Shown here: positions 8,137-17,135 of the stretch, one piece after another
Layout of the letters: every line of letters starts with the position of its first letter
Numbering within the stretch: the stretch's first letter is position 1
Assembly: GCF_014212015.1 (NCBI RefSeq)
Contig: NZ_JACJVN010000013.1
Span: 27,006-91,005, forward strand
Source of the DNA: Cohnella lubricantis
Lineage (GTDB): Bacteria; Bacillota; Bacilli; Paenibacillales; Paenibacillaceae
DNA: 64,000 nucleotides
Direction: 5' to 3'
Program-made: the position numbers and the translations under genes
The notes under the pieces: generated by a model
Database searches by the model: none
What the model was told of the DNA's origin: nothing
Seen by the model: only the letters and a program-made list of their open reading frames with translations

Positions 8137-8216
8137 GAGGGTAACCCGGCGATCATTGCACGCATGCAGAAGACCCGTGGCTTTGCGTCCCAGTCTTTCG
8201 ATCTGGTTTGCCTTTT
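8137..8216 (-). promoter_or_regulatory. c-di-GMP-I (GEMM-I) riboswitch
   Basis: On the minus strand the motifs occur in order: AAAGGCAAACC, a P2 stem with a CGAAAG loop (CCAGATCGAAAGACTGG), GGACGCAAAGCC, the receptor ACGGGTCT, and CGCCGGGTTACC. This is a close match to the GEMM-I consensus. A TATAAT at 8291-8286 on the same strand is a likely -10 element. The aptamer precedes a terminator and the LuxR-type regulator. Confidence 0.92.
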
Positions 8217-8299
8217 TCCTGTCATATTAATATGGGGGAACTTGGGTCATTCGCTATGCTGCCCATGTCCGTTATTGTTACTTTCATTATATCCTAGAT

Positions 8300-9048
8300 A
8301 AATCCAATTCGTAAGTGCCACTGCTGGCGGGAAATTCGTAGTTGCCGTATACGCGATAATCTCGTTCCATCCGGGCTTTAGCGTAAATAACCTGCATACG
8401 GTCGGTTCACCTCTTCATGGCTCTGCCTTTCCGCCGGATTCCCGCTGCTGCCGACGGTCTGACATTTTGATAATAATTCGATTAGATATTGGGATCGACG
8501 ATGCTTTCAGCCCGTAAAAAGATACAGGATCGCTGACTTTGATCTGCAAACAGCAGGTCGCCATGTCCAAAGTCTTCATTTTATTTGACCAAACCAGTTG
8601 CATCCGGAGTTAGTCGTTTTTCTTTCCGAGCGCTGCGACCCGATTCTACGTGAGCTGTTTCTCGATGTAACGGAACGACGAAAGTTGCTCTCGCAGGGCA
8701 TCCATATTCTGCTTCCCGGATCGTCCTGAAAAAACTGCTGGATTCCCTTGTTGTGATTTGCCTTCTTCAAGGCAAACACTTTCTCGCCGGCGTTTTGAAT
8801 CCAATGTTATATATTTTTGGTGAAAGAAAACCTGCGTGGATCGATGCGTCTTCGGGAATCAATCACCCTATCCGAAACGGTCGAATCCACAACTGACGGC
8901 AAACAAATGCCTCTACATCAATGATATGGAAGTAATCATTTTTATTCAACTCGTTCCAAAGATGAAGGCTCTTTTCTTAAAGATTGTTGCTCTATATGGT
9001 ATATGATATAATTGAACCAGAACATTTGTTTGCAAATAATGAAAAGCA
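8300..9048. other. Unassigned, partly degenerate region
   Basis: No convincing gene. On the minus strand there are short protein-like stretches broken by stops: NKNDYFHIIDVEAFVCRQ near 8890-8950, GEKVFALKKANHNKGIQQFF near 8730-8800, and SSIPISNRIIIKMSDRRQQR near 8420-8500. They look like remains of one or more genes of unknown family. A TATGATATAAT-like -10 near 9001-9011 on the plus strand probably belongs to the transposase that follows. The transposon's terminal repeat was not identified. Confidence 0.4.
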
Positions 9049-9810
9049 ATGGACTGGCGTTCTGTTTATGGAGATTTTAGCAATTTACCGAAGGAAGAAC
9101 AGCATCGGTTATTCCAAGCTATTCAAGAAACTCTCTTTCCTGAACCGAAAGAGGATATTACAAATATGGTTGGAGAAATTCGTGAAATCCGTTTCAGCAA
9201 CGGTTTGTCATGCGTCCATTGCGGTAGTGTTTGCATTAAACGCAACGGGATGAATCGTTCTCGTCAGAGGTACTTGTGTAAAGACTGTGGTAGCTCGTTT
9301 AATAATACGACCGCAATCCCACTCTCTGGAACGCATTACCCCCACAAATGGCTAAAGTATTTTCAATTGATGGTCAAGGGAGTAACCTTGCCTAAAATCG
9401 CAGAACAATTAGATATACATGTTTCAACCGCATTTTATTGGAGACACAAAATCCTAAGTGCTCTGCGTTCCCTTGGTTTTTCAACATTGCGTGGAGTCAT
9501 TGAAAGTGATGAAACCTACTTCTTGGAGAGCGATAAGGGCAAGAAATCAATCTCGCATCGAAAGCCTCGGAAACGAGGAGGAAAAGCTAATAAACGTGGC
9601 ATCAGCAAAGAACAAATTAGCATAGTTGTTGCCCATGACCGTAACGGCAATGTCATATTTAAATTAGCTGGACGTGGGCGTATTACAGCAAACGATATCG
9701 AGCAAACATTAGGCAAATGTCTTGTAATGAAAATAGTTCTTTGTACGGACTCGGCGACAAACTACAAGAAAGCCAATTTTACACCTGTTCGCACATTCAA
9801 AACCGGATAA
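9049..9810 (+). pseudogene. IS1595-family transposase, truncated at the C-terminus
   Basis: 253 residues of an ISXO2-like (IS1595) transposase. The N-terminal zinc ribbon is present (CVHC then CKDC, about 56-84), then a helix-turn-helix (LPKIAEQLDIHVSTAFYWRHK), then the first catalytic Asp in IESDETYF and the second in VLCTDSATNY. The frame then ends in an unrelated tail after about 20 residues, so the remaining catalytic residues of the family (an Asn/His and a Glu) are missing. It should be inactive unless complemented. The junction lies directly before the metallochaperone gene, whose ribosome site overlaps the transposase stop. Confidence 0.83.
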
Positions 9811-9822
9811 GGAGAGACACAA

Positions 9823-10275
9823 ATGGATAGCTGTTGTCAAATATCCACTGAGAAGCCCGCAACACCTTCTCAATGCCCCAATTGCCATCAAAAGGGGAAA
9901 AGTATTCAATTGATTACGCTCAAGGCTATGCTTCAACCAACAGCGTTAGAAACTATTCATCCCGAAATGACTTACAATTTTTGCAATAATGCGTTTTGCG
10001 GTGTTGTGTATTTTAGCGATGAGCAGACCTTTGGCAAGGATATGCTCAAAGTCTCGGTGTTCCAAAAAGACGATGCGTTAGATGTTCCTGTTTGTTACTG
10101 CTTTGGATGGACAAGAGAACGCTTAATACAAGCTGTTCAGCAGAATCAGCGTCCAATTGACCATATACGTGAACAAGTTCAAGCAAATCGCTGTGGGTGT
10201 GAAGTCAATAACCCGCAAGGTGCCTGTTGTCTGGGCAATATCAATACATTCATTCGTAGTCTCGACAAGAGATAA
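9823..10275 (+). CDS. CopZ-like zinc/[2Fe-2S] metallochaperone
   Basis: 150 residues matching the N-terminal domain of Archaeoglobus-type CopZ, a copper- or mercury-associated iron-sulfur chaperone. Cysteine groups appear in family order: CC near residue 4, CPNC (about 19-22), FCNNAFCGVVYF, VCYCF, and a C-terminal CGC...CC. The first group fits a zinc site and the later ones a [2Fe-2S] site. AAGGAGAG precedes the ATG. No copper or mercury transporter, reductase or regulator accompanies it, so it is probably a stray resistance-operon passenger left beside the broken transposase. Function in this context is unproven. Confidence 0.8.
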   Translation: MDSCCQISTEKPATPSQCPNCHQKGKSIQLITLKAMLQPTALETIHPEMTYNFCNNAFCGVVYFSDEQTFGKDMLKVSVFQKDDALDVPVCYCFGWTRERLIQAVQQNQRPIDHIREQVQANRCGCEVNNPQGACCLGNINTFIRSLDKR

Positions 10276-10398
10276 CCTTTTGTCGTTTCAATTAGCAACA
10301 ATTTTTACGAAAAGAGCCAAGATGAAATAAATGAAGTACGATTTCTAAGAATCAAGCAACCGTATTTGGTTGTCGAGATCATGATTATAAACCGACAA

Positions 10399-10433
10399 GA
10401 AGGGGCTGACCTCATCTAAGACCAGCCGCTTCT
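10399..10433 (-). terminator. Probable terminator after virB4
   Basis: GAAGGGGCTG (10399-10408) pairs with CAGCCGCTTC (10424-10433) with one mismatch. It lies 12 bases beyond the virB4 stop. On the minus strand it is followed by TTGTCGG, a weak T-run, so termination may be partial. Confidence 0.4.
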
Positions 10434-10445
10434 CGCCACTTACTC

Positions 10446-12770
10446 CTATTCACCAGGCTTAGTTGTCATCAAGCTGTACAATTTTGTGTGCCGCGGGAAC
10501 TTGTCGGTAAACGGCACAAGGGAACTGCCTACCTTAATTAGTCCATTCCCTGCGTCTACATTGGTGATATAGGAGAGTTGCAGGTCCGAAATATTGAGAA
10601 GCTCAGCAAGTTCCATCCGATCGGTGCTTGCCTGATTCAGCATGACAATGAACTCGCTGTTCGCCAACATCGTGCGGGCCGTATGGCTTTGCAGCAAATC
10701 ATCCACATTTTGCGTAATGCCCGTACAAAAAGCGCCATACTTTCGGACGCGTTTCCAAAGCGTGAACAGAAAATTGGCGCTGTATTCATGCTGAAACAGA
10801 AGATAGATTTCGTCGATAATGATAAATGTATTTTTGCCTTTAGCCCGATTTTGTGTAATCCGGTTTAAGATGCTGTCCAAGACGACCAGCATGCCGATCG
10901 GGAGGAGGTGTTTGCCCAAGTCGAGAATGTCGTAGCAAATGAGACGGTTATGGACGTTGACATTGGTCGGTTTGGCGAACGTGTTCAGACTGCCCGAAGT
11001 AAACAGTTCGATCGCCAGCGCAATGTCCTGCGCCTCCGGCTCCGCTTGCTTGAGCAGTTCTGCGTGAAAGTCCTGCAACGTCGGCGGCTGCCCCTTATAG
11101 TTGCTCTGGAGATACTTCCTGTACACACTGGCGGTGCAGCGGTCAATGAGCGACTTTTCCTTGGCTCCCAGTTGGTATCCGCCAATTAACTGCTCGCATA
11201 ACGAGAGGACGAATTCCGATTTGAGAATGATTGGATTAGCTCCATCGCCATATTGACGATTCATATCCATCGCATTGATATGGTTCGGCGAAGTGGCGGA
11301 TATATGAATCGTCTCGCCGCCCAATGCGTTTACCAGTGCGGAGTATTCCCGTTCCGGGTCGATCAGGATAATATCGTCGTCGGTGGCCAGTATCTGGTTG
11401 ACGATTTCCCGTTTCGCGGTGAAGCTTTTGCCGGAACCGGATACGCCGAGGATAAAGCTGTTTCCGTTCAGCAATTGCTTGCGGTTGGCAATAATCATGT
11501 TTTTGCTGATTACATTTTGTCCGTAGTAAATACCGCCCGGATGGATGACCTCCTGCGCCCGAAATGGGATAAAGACTGCCGTGCTTTCCGTCGTTAACGT
11601 CCGCAAAGCATGAACCTTCCGCAAACCGTAAGGCAGTACCGTATTAAGACCGTCCATTTGCTGGTAGGTAAGCGTGGAAAACTGGCACAAATGCTTGCGG
11701 GCGGTTGTGAGTAGCGCCTCCGTATCGCTGTCGAGTTGCTCCTTACTGTCCGCGATGTGGACCATCGTCAGAAGGCCGAACATCATCCGCTGGTCGCGGG
11801 TGGTCAAGTCGTTGAGAAATTCTTTGCTCTCTTTGCGTTGCTGCTCCATATCGTAAGGGACTACGGCGGAAAAATTGTTGTTCCGATTTTGTCGACGCTG
11901 CCAGTTGGTAATGTTTGTCTCCACGCCGAGCAAACGGCTCTCCACCTCGCGAACGGCCTCGTCGGTCGGAATCGGGATTATATCCAGCGACAGCAGCAAA
12001 TTCCGGTTCAGGTCGCAAAGCTCGGACACCATGCTGTCCTTAATATAGCTGGCGTATTCCCGCAGAAAGATGACACGGCCATAAAAATTGCCCATCCGAA
12101 AATGATCTTTTTCAAACTCGAACGTATCCGGGCAAATGTAGTCCTTGAAATCATGGCCCTTGCGCATCATTTCGGACAAGTGGAAACGAAAATCCGCTTC
12201 CTCGCCAATCCGAAAGAAATCATGGAAAATGCGCAGACGGTCAGGTGCATCCAACTCGATACATTTGGAACCGAGACGGGAAAAATGCGACATCAATTCG
12301 GTTCCGACCCTCGCGAAATATTGACGGGCTTCCTCCACATTTTTCTTGACGACAGAAATGGTAATGTACTTTTCCTGAATCGTTCCGTTCGCGCCGATGG
12401 CCCTTTCAAGCAACATCTCGTTGTACTCTTGCCGGTACACATCAAGATGGTCCTGCCGAAGCGGGATCAGAATCGAGCTTTCAAAATCGGTCCGATTCAA
12501 ACGCCGGTTATGGATCGTGATCTTCGTGGTCGCTCCGCTGTCAAAGGAATTGAGCATCTCGGAATAAGACAAAAACATCGCTTCCTTGTCTTCCCTGGAC
12601 GCTACGGCGTAGTTGATATCCTCGAACCGATACGATTTGGAGAATTTGTTGCCTACAAAAAAAATCCCGTCCGGCCAGAGGGCGCGAATCGGGATGACTT
12701 GCTGAACGCCTTTCGGAATGACAAATCGTTCCTTGTCCTGCTTGATGATGCGTCTGAGCGTTTTAATCAC
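10446..12770 (-). CDS. VirB4-like conjugation ATPase
   Basis: 774 residues, the length and type of the CD1110-family VirB4/TraE ATPases of Tn1549-like elements. It powers assembly of the transfer channel at the inner face of the membrane. Walker A is GVSGSGKS near residue 445 and Walker B is FIIIDEIYLLF near 648. A later GITQNVDDLL motif is typical of the family. The start is GTG at 12770, with AAGGA nine bases upstream. It overlaps the end of the PrgI gene by eight bases, so the two are coupled. A fragment of a second copy survives at 2171-2245. Confidence 0.93.
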   Translation of the reverse strand: MIKTLRRIIKQDKERFVIPKGVQQVIPIRALWPDGIFFVGNKFSKSYRFEDINYAVASREDKEAMFLSYSEMLNSFDSGATTKITIHNRRLNRTDFESSILIPLRQDHLDVYRQEYNEMLLERAIGANGTIQEKYITISVVKKNVEEARQYFARVGTELMSHFSRLGSKCIELDAPDRLRIFHDFFRIGEEADFRFHLSEMMRKGHDFKDYICPDTFEFEKDHFRMGNFYGRVIFLREYASYIKDSMVSELCDLNRNLLLSLDIIPIPTDEAVREVESRLLGVETNITNWQRRQNRNNNFSAVVPYDMEQQRKESKEFLNDLTTRDQRMMFGLLTMVHIADSKEQLDSDTEALLTTARKHLCQFSTLTYQQMDGLNTVLPYGLRKVHALRTLTTESTAVFIPFRAQEVIHPGGIYYGQNVISKNMIIANRKQLLNGNSFILGVSGSGKSFTAKREIVNQILATDDDIILIDPEREYSALVNALGGETIHISATSPNHINAMDMNRQYGDGANPIILKSEFVLSLCEQLIGGYQLGAKEKSLIDRCTASVYRKYLQSNYKGQPPTLQDFHAELLKQAEPEAQDIALAIELFTSGSLNTFAKPTNVNVHNRLICYDILDLGKHLLPIGMLVVLDSILNRITQNRAKGKNTFIIIDEIYLLFQHEYSANFLFTLWKRVRKYGAFCTGITQNVDDLLQSHTARTMLANSEFIVMLNQASTDRMELAELLNISDLQLSYITNVDAGNGLIKVGSSLVPFTDKFPRHTKLYSLMTTKPGE

Positions 12771-13128
12771 GGCGCTTCATCCTTTCCTGCTCATGATACT
12801 GCATACTCTTTTTCAGCGCTTCAACGTAGATGTTGGTCGAATAGAAGACGAAACGTCTTGGCAACAGAAATTCCGATTTCAAATACGCCCAAAGCAACTG
12901 CTCGGCCGTCATGCCGTGATAGTTGATGAAACCCAAGGCTGCGCAAGGCGCGGCCCCCAAAATGCACATCCAACTGAGCGTTTCCAAGCCAAAACGGCCG
13001 CGCAGTCCAAAATAAAGGCCGATCGCCACGCCGACAGCCAGCACAGAAAAAAAGAACTGCCGCAAGGACAGTCCAAAGAATAAGCTTTCCGTATAATCCC
13101 GGATTTCCCGGTTGATCTTCACTTCCAT
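12763..13128 (-). CDS. PrgI-family conjugation membrane protein
   Basis: 121 residues beginning at MEVKINREIRDYTES, the characteristic opening of PrgI/VirB3-like proteins. Two hydrophobic segments lie at about 24-42 and 52-72. ATG 13128 is preferred because GGGAGG is seven bases upstream. In Gram-positive type IV systems PrgI sits in the membrane beside VirB4, and here its stop overlaps the virB4 start, supporting that pairing. Confidence 0.9.
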   Translation of the reverse strand: MEVKINREIRDYTESLFFGLSLRQFFFSVLAVGVAIGLYFGLRGRFGLETLSWMCILGAAPCAALGFINYHGMTAEQLLWAYLKSEFLLPRRFVFYSTNIYVEALKKSMQYHEQERMKRRD

Positions 13129-13162
13129 TTGAAGTCCTCCCATTAACAATGCTCGTTATGAT

Positions 13163-13516
13163 CTACAACTCGGCCCCATCCTCCGGTTGAACCGTTGGCT
13201 CTGTCTTTTTTGATCTTGCCAGCACCTCATCGCCGGATGGAAGGGGATCGGCCAAAAGCGCAAATACAAGTTGAGCGCCATCTCGCATGCCTTGCAAATA
13301 TAACCATTCATTCATAATCGCCTGCTTAAAATGGTGCTTGTCCTCCCATTCCATAAACGTCGGCAACTGCGTCATATCCACGCCGGAAAACATCGCTTGA
13401 AAAGCCGATTCCTCTTCATCGAGACATCTGCGCAACTCGGGATGGCGTTCAATCCGAGCTGTAACGTGATCCAACCGCCGTTGAATCGCGTTTTGAAACC
13501 ATGACGGAAATTGCAT
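13163..13516 (-). CDS. Small helical protein, DUF6809-like
   Basis: 117 residues with no membrane segment. The C-terminal half, FMEWEDKHHFKQAIMNEWLYLQ and GMRDGAQLVFAL, resembles the DUF6809 type and is similar to the protein at 27449-27727 (LLEWEDIF, LEKEWVYFAGLKDGMQLL), so the element carries two paralogues. The start is supported by GGAGGGGG. Function unknown. Its position between the Spo0E-like and PrgI genes suggests co-transcription with the transfer operon. Confidence 0.72.
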   Translation of the reverse strand: MQFPSWFQNAIQRRLDHVTARIERHPELRRCLDEEESAFQAMFSGVDMTQLPTFMEWEDKHHFKQAIMNEWLYLQGMRDGAQLVFALLADPLPSGDEVLARSKKTEPTVQPEDGAEL

Positions 13517-13544
13517 TGATTGCCCCCTCCTCGTGAAACGAGTG

Positions 13545-13730
13545 TTAGCGTAACTGGTGCTCTCGTTCGACCCTCTTGCGGTGCAGTTGGACGATCAACT
13601 CGTCCACCTTCCGGCTTTGAGCCTGAACCGCCTCATTCTCAAACAGAGGAATTCCCTGATCAAGAGATTTTTTCCCAAGTTCGTTCAACTTTCTTCTTTC
13701 CTCCTCCAATTGACCAAGCAAACGTGTCAT
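13545..13730 (-). CDS. Spo0E-like aspartyl-phosphate phosphatase
   Basis: 61 residues from the ATG at 13730, which has GGGGAGG seven bases upstream (the longer reading to 13811 lacks a site). The size and two-helix pattern match Spo0E: a first helix LLGQLEEERRKLNELGKK and a second carrying SRKVDELIVQL, where the family signature is SxxLD. The conserved Asp is kept and Leu is replaced by Val. Family members dephosphorylate Spo0A~P and delay sporulation. In a transfer operon this would keep the donor vegetative during conjugation (inference). Confidence 0.72.
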   Translation of the reverse strand: MTRLLGQLEEERRKLNELGKKSLDQGIPLFENEAVQAQSRKVDELIVQLHRKRVEREHQLR

Positions 13731-13899
13731 CGGTCGGCCTCCCCGTGTCTTCATTAGATCGGCGTTCCTGGCTGTCTGAAAGATAGATTGCCTCTCCATT
13801 TTATTGCGCAAATCGGTTTATTTTATTTTAATTCGATATTCGCATTAAAACAACGATGCACTCACGTACAATTTTGCTTGTAATGTGAGGTGCATACAA

Positions 13900-14151
13900 A
13901 TGAAACATCGAAAAGAACCGCCAGGCGACAAAAATATAATCGGCGTGAGAGTCGTTGCCATCCGCAAGGCAAAGGGGATGAAACAGAAGGAGTTTCTCGC
14001 CAGACTGCAAACGGTTGGTCTCGACATCAGTCCTACCAGTCTTTCGCGTCTGGAAGGGCAGTACCGGCTTGTCCAAGACTACGAAGTCGTAGCGATCGCC
14101 AAAGCGCTGGATGTTTCCGTCCGAGAATTATTGGGCGAAGAATCGGAATGA
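13900..14151 (+). CDS. XRE-family regulator encoded antisense within the transfer operon
   Basis: 83 residues with a helix-turn-helix (about 18-75): GVRVVAIRKAKGMKQKEFLARLQ, then SPTSLSRLEGQYRLV. GAGGTG lies seven bases before the ATG at 13900. It is oriented opposite to its neighbours and ends two bases before the virB6 stop, so transcription from virB6 toward virB4 runs through it in antisense. It probably autoregulates and may repress the transfer genes. Targets are not known. Confidence 0.82.
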   Translation: MKHRKEPPGDKNIIGVRVVAIRKAKGMKQKEFLARLQTVGLDISPTSLSRLEGQYRLVQDYEVVAIAKALDVSVRELLGEESE

Positions 14152-14153
14152 AG

Positions 14154-14993
14154 CTACAGCCCCATCATCTCCCTCACCACCCGGTCCGCCATTTTGACCG
14201 TCCCCACGAGTACAAGCATGTTGAAAATCAACTCGCCAATGTATGTCCACACCATCGTAACCGCGCCTGCGCCTTCATCGACTGCCGGGGGAGCGGAGGC
14301 AAAGGCGGAGTAGATAATGCAGGCGAGTACGATTATCGCTCCCTCCAAACAAGCGGCCGCATACCCTTTGAGAAACGATTTGCCGATATTTTGGCTCGGT
14401 TCCCCAGCAAAGGCGGACAGCGGAACGGGAGCGATCGCCGTATATAAGTAGATACGAAAAAAACGTCCGTACACCGAGAGGATCATCACAAAAGACAGCA
14501 CCGTGATGAACAGACTGCCCAGAAGGGTGACAACCCACAGCGGTATGCTTTGCCAAAAGCCGACATCTTCAATCGCTTTTGCAATGGTGTTCGGCAAAGT
14601 CATAGCCTCCGTCCTTCCGAACCCGGAACGTCCCATCATCGTGGAAATGATTCCCTGAACAATGGTAAACAGCGCCATCATGAGCTCCAGTCCGTAGGTA
14701 ACGACTGCTTTCGCCAGGACAAAGCGGATAAACAGCTTGACGGCCATCTCCGGCTTTTTCACTTCGGCAAAACTGCCGGTCGTCTTCACCACGCCGATCA
14801 CAAAAAACAAGACTAGAAGCGCCAGTCCCGTCGCCTGCAACGCGCCGTGAATGTCGGTAATGACGCGCCACACGCCGCCTCCCTTGAAGTCGGCTGGCGA
14901 CTCGGTAACGAGTTGCCAGATTTCGTTCATTTTCTCGTTCCATGTATCGAGCGCATGTTCGAGGTTGTCAATAATCCAACTGTTTTTGGCCAT
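14154..14993 (-). CDS. VirB6/TrbL-like channel protein (CD1112 type)
   Basis: 279 residues with several strongly hydrophobic segments: ATGLALLVLFFVIGVV, FVLAKAVVTYGLELMMALFTIV, SIPLWVVTLLGSLFITVLSFVMIL, AAACLEGAIIVLACIIYSAF and ELIFNMLVLVGTVKMA. It belongs to the polytopic VirB6-like proteins that follow VirD4 and Maff2 in CTn elements and form part of the transfer pore. The start at MAKNSWIIDN is preferred, with GGGGTG five bases upstream. Confidence 0.9.
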   Translation of the reverse strand: MAKNSWIIDNLEHALDTWNEKMNEIWQLVTESPADFKGGGVWRVITDIHGALQATGLALLVLFFVIGVVKTTGSFAEVKKPEMAVKLFIRFVLAKAVVTYGLELMMALFTIVQGIISTMMGRSGFGRTEAMTLPNTIAKAIEDVGFWQSIPLWVVTLLGSLFITVLSFVMILSVYGRFFRIYLYTAIAPVPLSAFAGEPSQNIGKSFLKGYAAACLEGAIIVLACIIYSAFASAPPAVDEGAGAVTMVWTYIGELIFNMLVLVGTVKMADRVVREMMGL

Positions 14994-15060
14994 ATTCTCA
15001 CCCCTTTTCTGTAGACGGGGAACGGACAAATTGCCCGTTCCCCTCATTTGCGACTCCCGT

Positions 15061-15369
15061 TTAACCGGCTATCAGGGTAAGAATTTCCTTCGTAAAGGTA
15101 ATGATAATCCCGCCGGCAAGCGTCAGAAACCCGTTCGCTCGCTGGGAAGGATCGTGAGACTTGAGCGACAATCCGATCTGCACAATGCCGAAGCCGAGGA
15201 TGATCATACCGATGGCACGGATTAAGCCGAATATGAAAGTGGACAAATTGTTGACCGTCGTCATCGGATCGCCCTCGGCATAAGCGGTGGAGACGAATAC
15301 AGTTCCCGTTAAGACAAGCATGATGTACAACGCCAGCAGCCGTTTCCTTTTGATTTTCAAGTTCATCAT
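15061..15369 (-). CDS. Maff2-like small membrane protein
   Basis: 102 residues. A signal-like N-terminus ends at STAYAEG, and two further hydrophobic stretches (FIFGLIRAIGMIILGFGIVQIGL and FLTLAGGIIITFTKEIL) follow, as in VirB2-like or Maff2 proteins encoded between VirD4 and VirB6 in Tn1549-type elements. A pilin-like or channel role is assumed for the family. Its ATG overlaps the virD4 stop (ATGA). Confidence 0.85.
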   Translation of the reverse strand: MMNLKIKRKRLLALYIMLVLTGTVFVSTAYAEGDPMTTVNNLSTFIFGLIRAIGMIILGFGIVQIGLSLKSHDPSQRANGFLTLAGGIIITFTKEILTLIAG

Positions 15370-17135
15370 TCCCTTCGTAAAAATAGAGACTCCATGTCTT
15401 CTTCCGATAAAAGCTCATACTCTCCGTCTTCATCAAGCGTCACGGTTCGCCAATCGAGCGCAAGTTCCGTGCCGCCATGCTGATAGGGGAGACCGCTGCC
15501 ATCCGTCGTGAGCTCGACATGGGGATGCCTGAGCAAATCGTACTTGTCGTCTTGAACCGGACGCTCGCCGCGAATAAAGAGCAGGGCATAGCGATTATCG
15601 AGGAGCCGCACCTCATCGGGCGTCAGTAAGTCGCGGCCGGACAACTGATAGTTGATCGAATAACTGCCGCTGCGACCCTTGCTTTGGCCGTACGTGTTCG
15701 TGTCGATCGTTTCCTTGCCCAGCAGTTCCGAGACGTATTTGTGGGTGGATTGTTCATTGCCGCCCAGGTACAAGAACACATCACAGTTCCCTACGATCGA
15801 TTCCCATGAATCCTTGTAAAGCGCTTTGAGCTGCGCTAAATTTTGCAGGATGATGGAAACCGAAATCTCGCGGCTGCGCATGGTGGAGAGCAGCTTGTCG
15901 AATTCATCGGGCAAGGCGACGTTGGCAAATTCGTCCATCACAAAATGCACATGCACCGGCAAGCGTCCGCCGTGCCGGTAGTCAGCCTCGTACATCAGGC
16001 ATTGGAAAAGCTGGGTGTAAAGCATCCCGACGATGAAGTTGAAACTGCTGTCGTTATCGGGAATGACGGCAAACAGGGCCGTTTTCTTTTCTCCCATGAC
16101 AGCCAATTCCATTTCATCGACCAAGCTCATTCCGGCGATTGAATGCAAGTTGAACTTCTCCAGCCGAACGCCTAGGCCGATCAATATCGATTTGGCTGTT
16201 TTCCCCGCCGCCAGTTTGAAGATGTTGTACTGTTTGACCGCCAAATGCTCCGGGTCGCGCATCGCCAGCCGTTCAAACAACTCGTCCAGCGGACTCTGGT
16301 AGGTTTCGTCTTCTTCCCGCACTTCGGCGGCGGCAATCATCTCCATCACCATCGGAAAATTCTGTTCCTCCGGGGGGGCTTCATAAAGCAAATACAACAT
16401 GAGTGCCTCCAGCAGCGCCGTTTCGGAACGTTCCCAGAACGGGTCGTTCGTATTGCTGCCCTTTGGCGTTGTATTGCGAATCAGGTTGGTGACCAGCTTC
16501 AGCACATCCTTGTCGTCGTTTAAATAGGCGAAAGGGTTGTAGCCGTGGGAGCGGTGAGGATTGATCAGATCGAGCACCTTGATGTCATACCCTTCGGCCT
16601 TGAGCAGATGACCGGTATCCCGTAAGATTTCGCCTTTCGGGTCGAGAACAACGAAGGACGTATGCGCCTGCATGACGTTCGGTTTGGCATAAAAACGCGT
16701 TTTGCCGGAGCCGGAACCGCCTACGACGAGCACATTCACATTCCGGCGATGCTTGCGGCCGTCGAGTCCGATGCAAACCTGCTTGGTTAAAATTTTGTTT
16801 TGTTCCTGCTGCTTGCTTCGATATTTGGCGCATATGCTTTTTGCCCGGCCCCAACGGGCGCTGCCGTGCTCTTCCCTGCGCCGGTAGTTTCGCGGAGAAT
16901 CCAGATAAACGCCGACGCCGAGTCCATAGGCCAGTGTAAAAAAGAGCAGACAGCGGGGCGTATCGTCCACCCACTGAATGTTGAACGGGTGGTTGATCGC
17001 CGCACTGAGATGCTCCACCATCGCTGGCAGCCCCCCGGAAAGTGCAGGGGCGGTGAGCAATGCCGCCCAAACGACGGGAATCAAAAAAACCGCAAAGAGT
17101 ATCAAATGACTCCTTGCGGTTTCAACGCGCCTCAT
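15366..17135 (-). CDS. VirD4/TraG-type coupling protein
   Basis: 589 residues. Two N-terminal membrane segments (about 5-30 and 60-80) precede a TraG/TraD ATPase domain with Walker A GGSGSGKT near 138 and Walker B FVMDEFANV near 396. It connects the relaxase-DNA complex to the channel. ATG 17135 has GGAG five bases upstream; the in-frame 17174 start has no site. It overlaps the preceding small gene by 14 bases and the following Maff2-like gene by four. Gene order PcfB, ArdC-like, VirD4, Maff2, VirB6 is that of CTn elements. Confidence 0.93.
   Translation of the reverse strand: MRRVETARSHLILFAVFLIPVVWAALLTAPALSGGLPAMVEHLSAAINHPFNIQWVDDTPRCLLFFTLAYGLGVGVYLDSPRNYRRREEHGSARWGRAKSICAKYRSKQQEQNKILTKQVCIGLDGRKHRRNVNVLVVGGSGSGKTRFYAKPNVMQAHTSFVVLDPKGEILRDTGHLLKAEGYDIKVLDLINPHRSHGYNPFAYLNDDKDVLKLVTNLIRNTTPKGSNTNDPFWERSETALLEALMLYLLYEAPPEEQNFPMVMEMIAAAEVREEDETYQSPLDELFERLAMRDPEHLAVKQYNIFKLAAGKTAKSILIGLGVRLEKFNLHSIAGMSLVDEMELAVMGEKKTALFAVIPDNDSSFNFIVGMLYTQLFQCLMYEADYRHGGRLPVHVHFVMDEFANVALPDEFDKLLSTMRSREISVSIILQNLAQLKALYKDSWESIVGNCDVFLYLGGNEQSTHKYVSELLGKETIDTNTYGQSKGRSGSYSINYQLSGRDLLTPDEVRLLDNRYALLFIRGERPVQDDKYDLLRHPHVELTTDGSGLPYQHGGTELALDWRTVTLDEDGEYELLSEEDMESLFLRRE

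Noticed and set aside
8049..8225. N-terminal extension of the LuxR-type regulator
   Set aside because: It is the translated riboswitch; GAGGTG supports the start at 8048.
11736..12926. 396-residue plus-strand open frame
   Set aside because: Antisense to virB4, no ribosome site and no recognisable motif.
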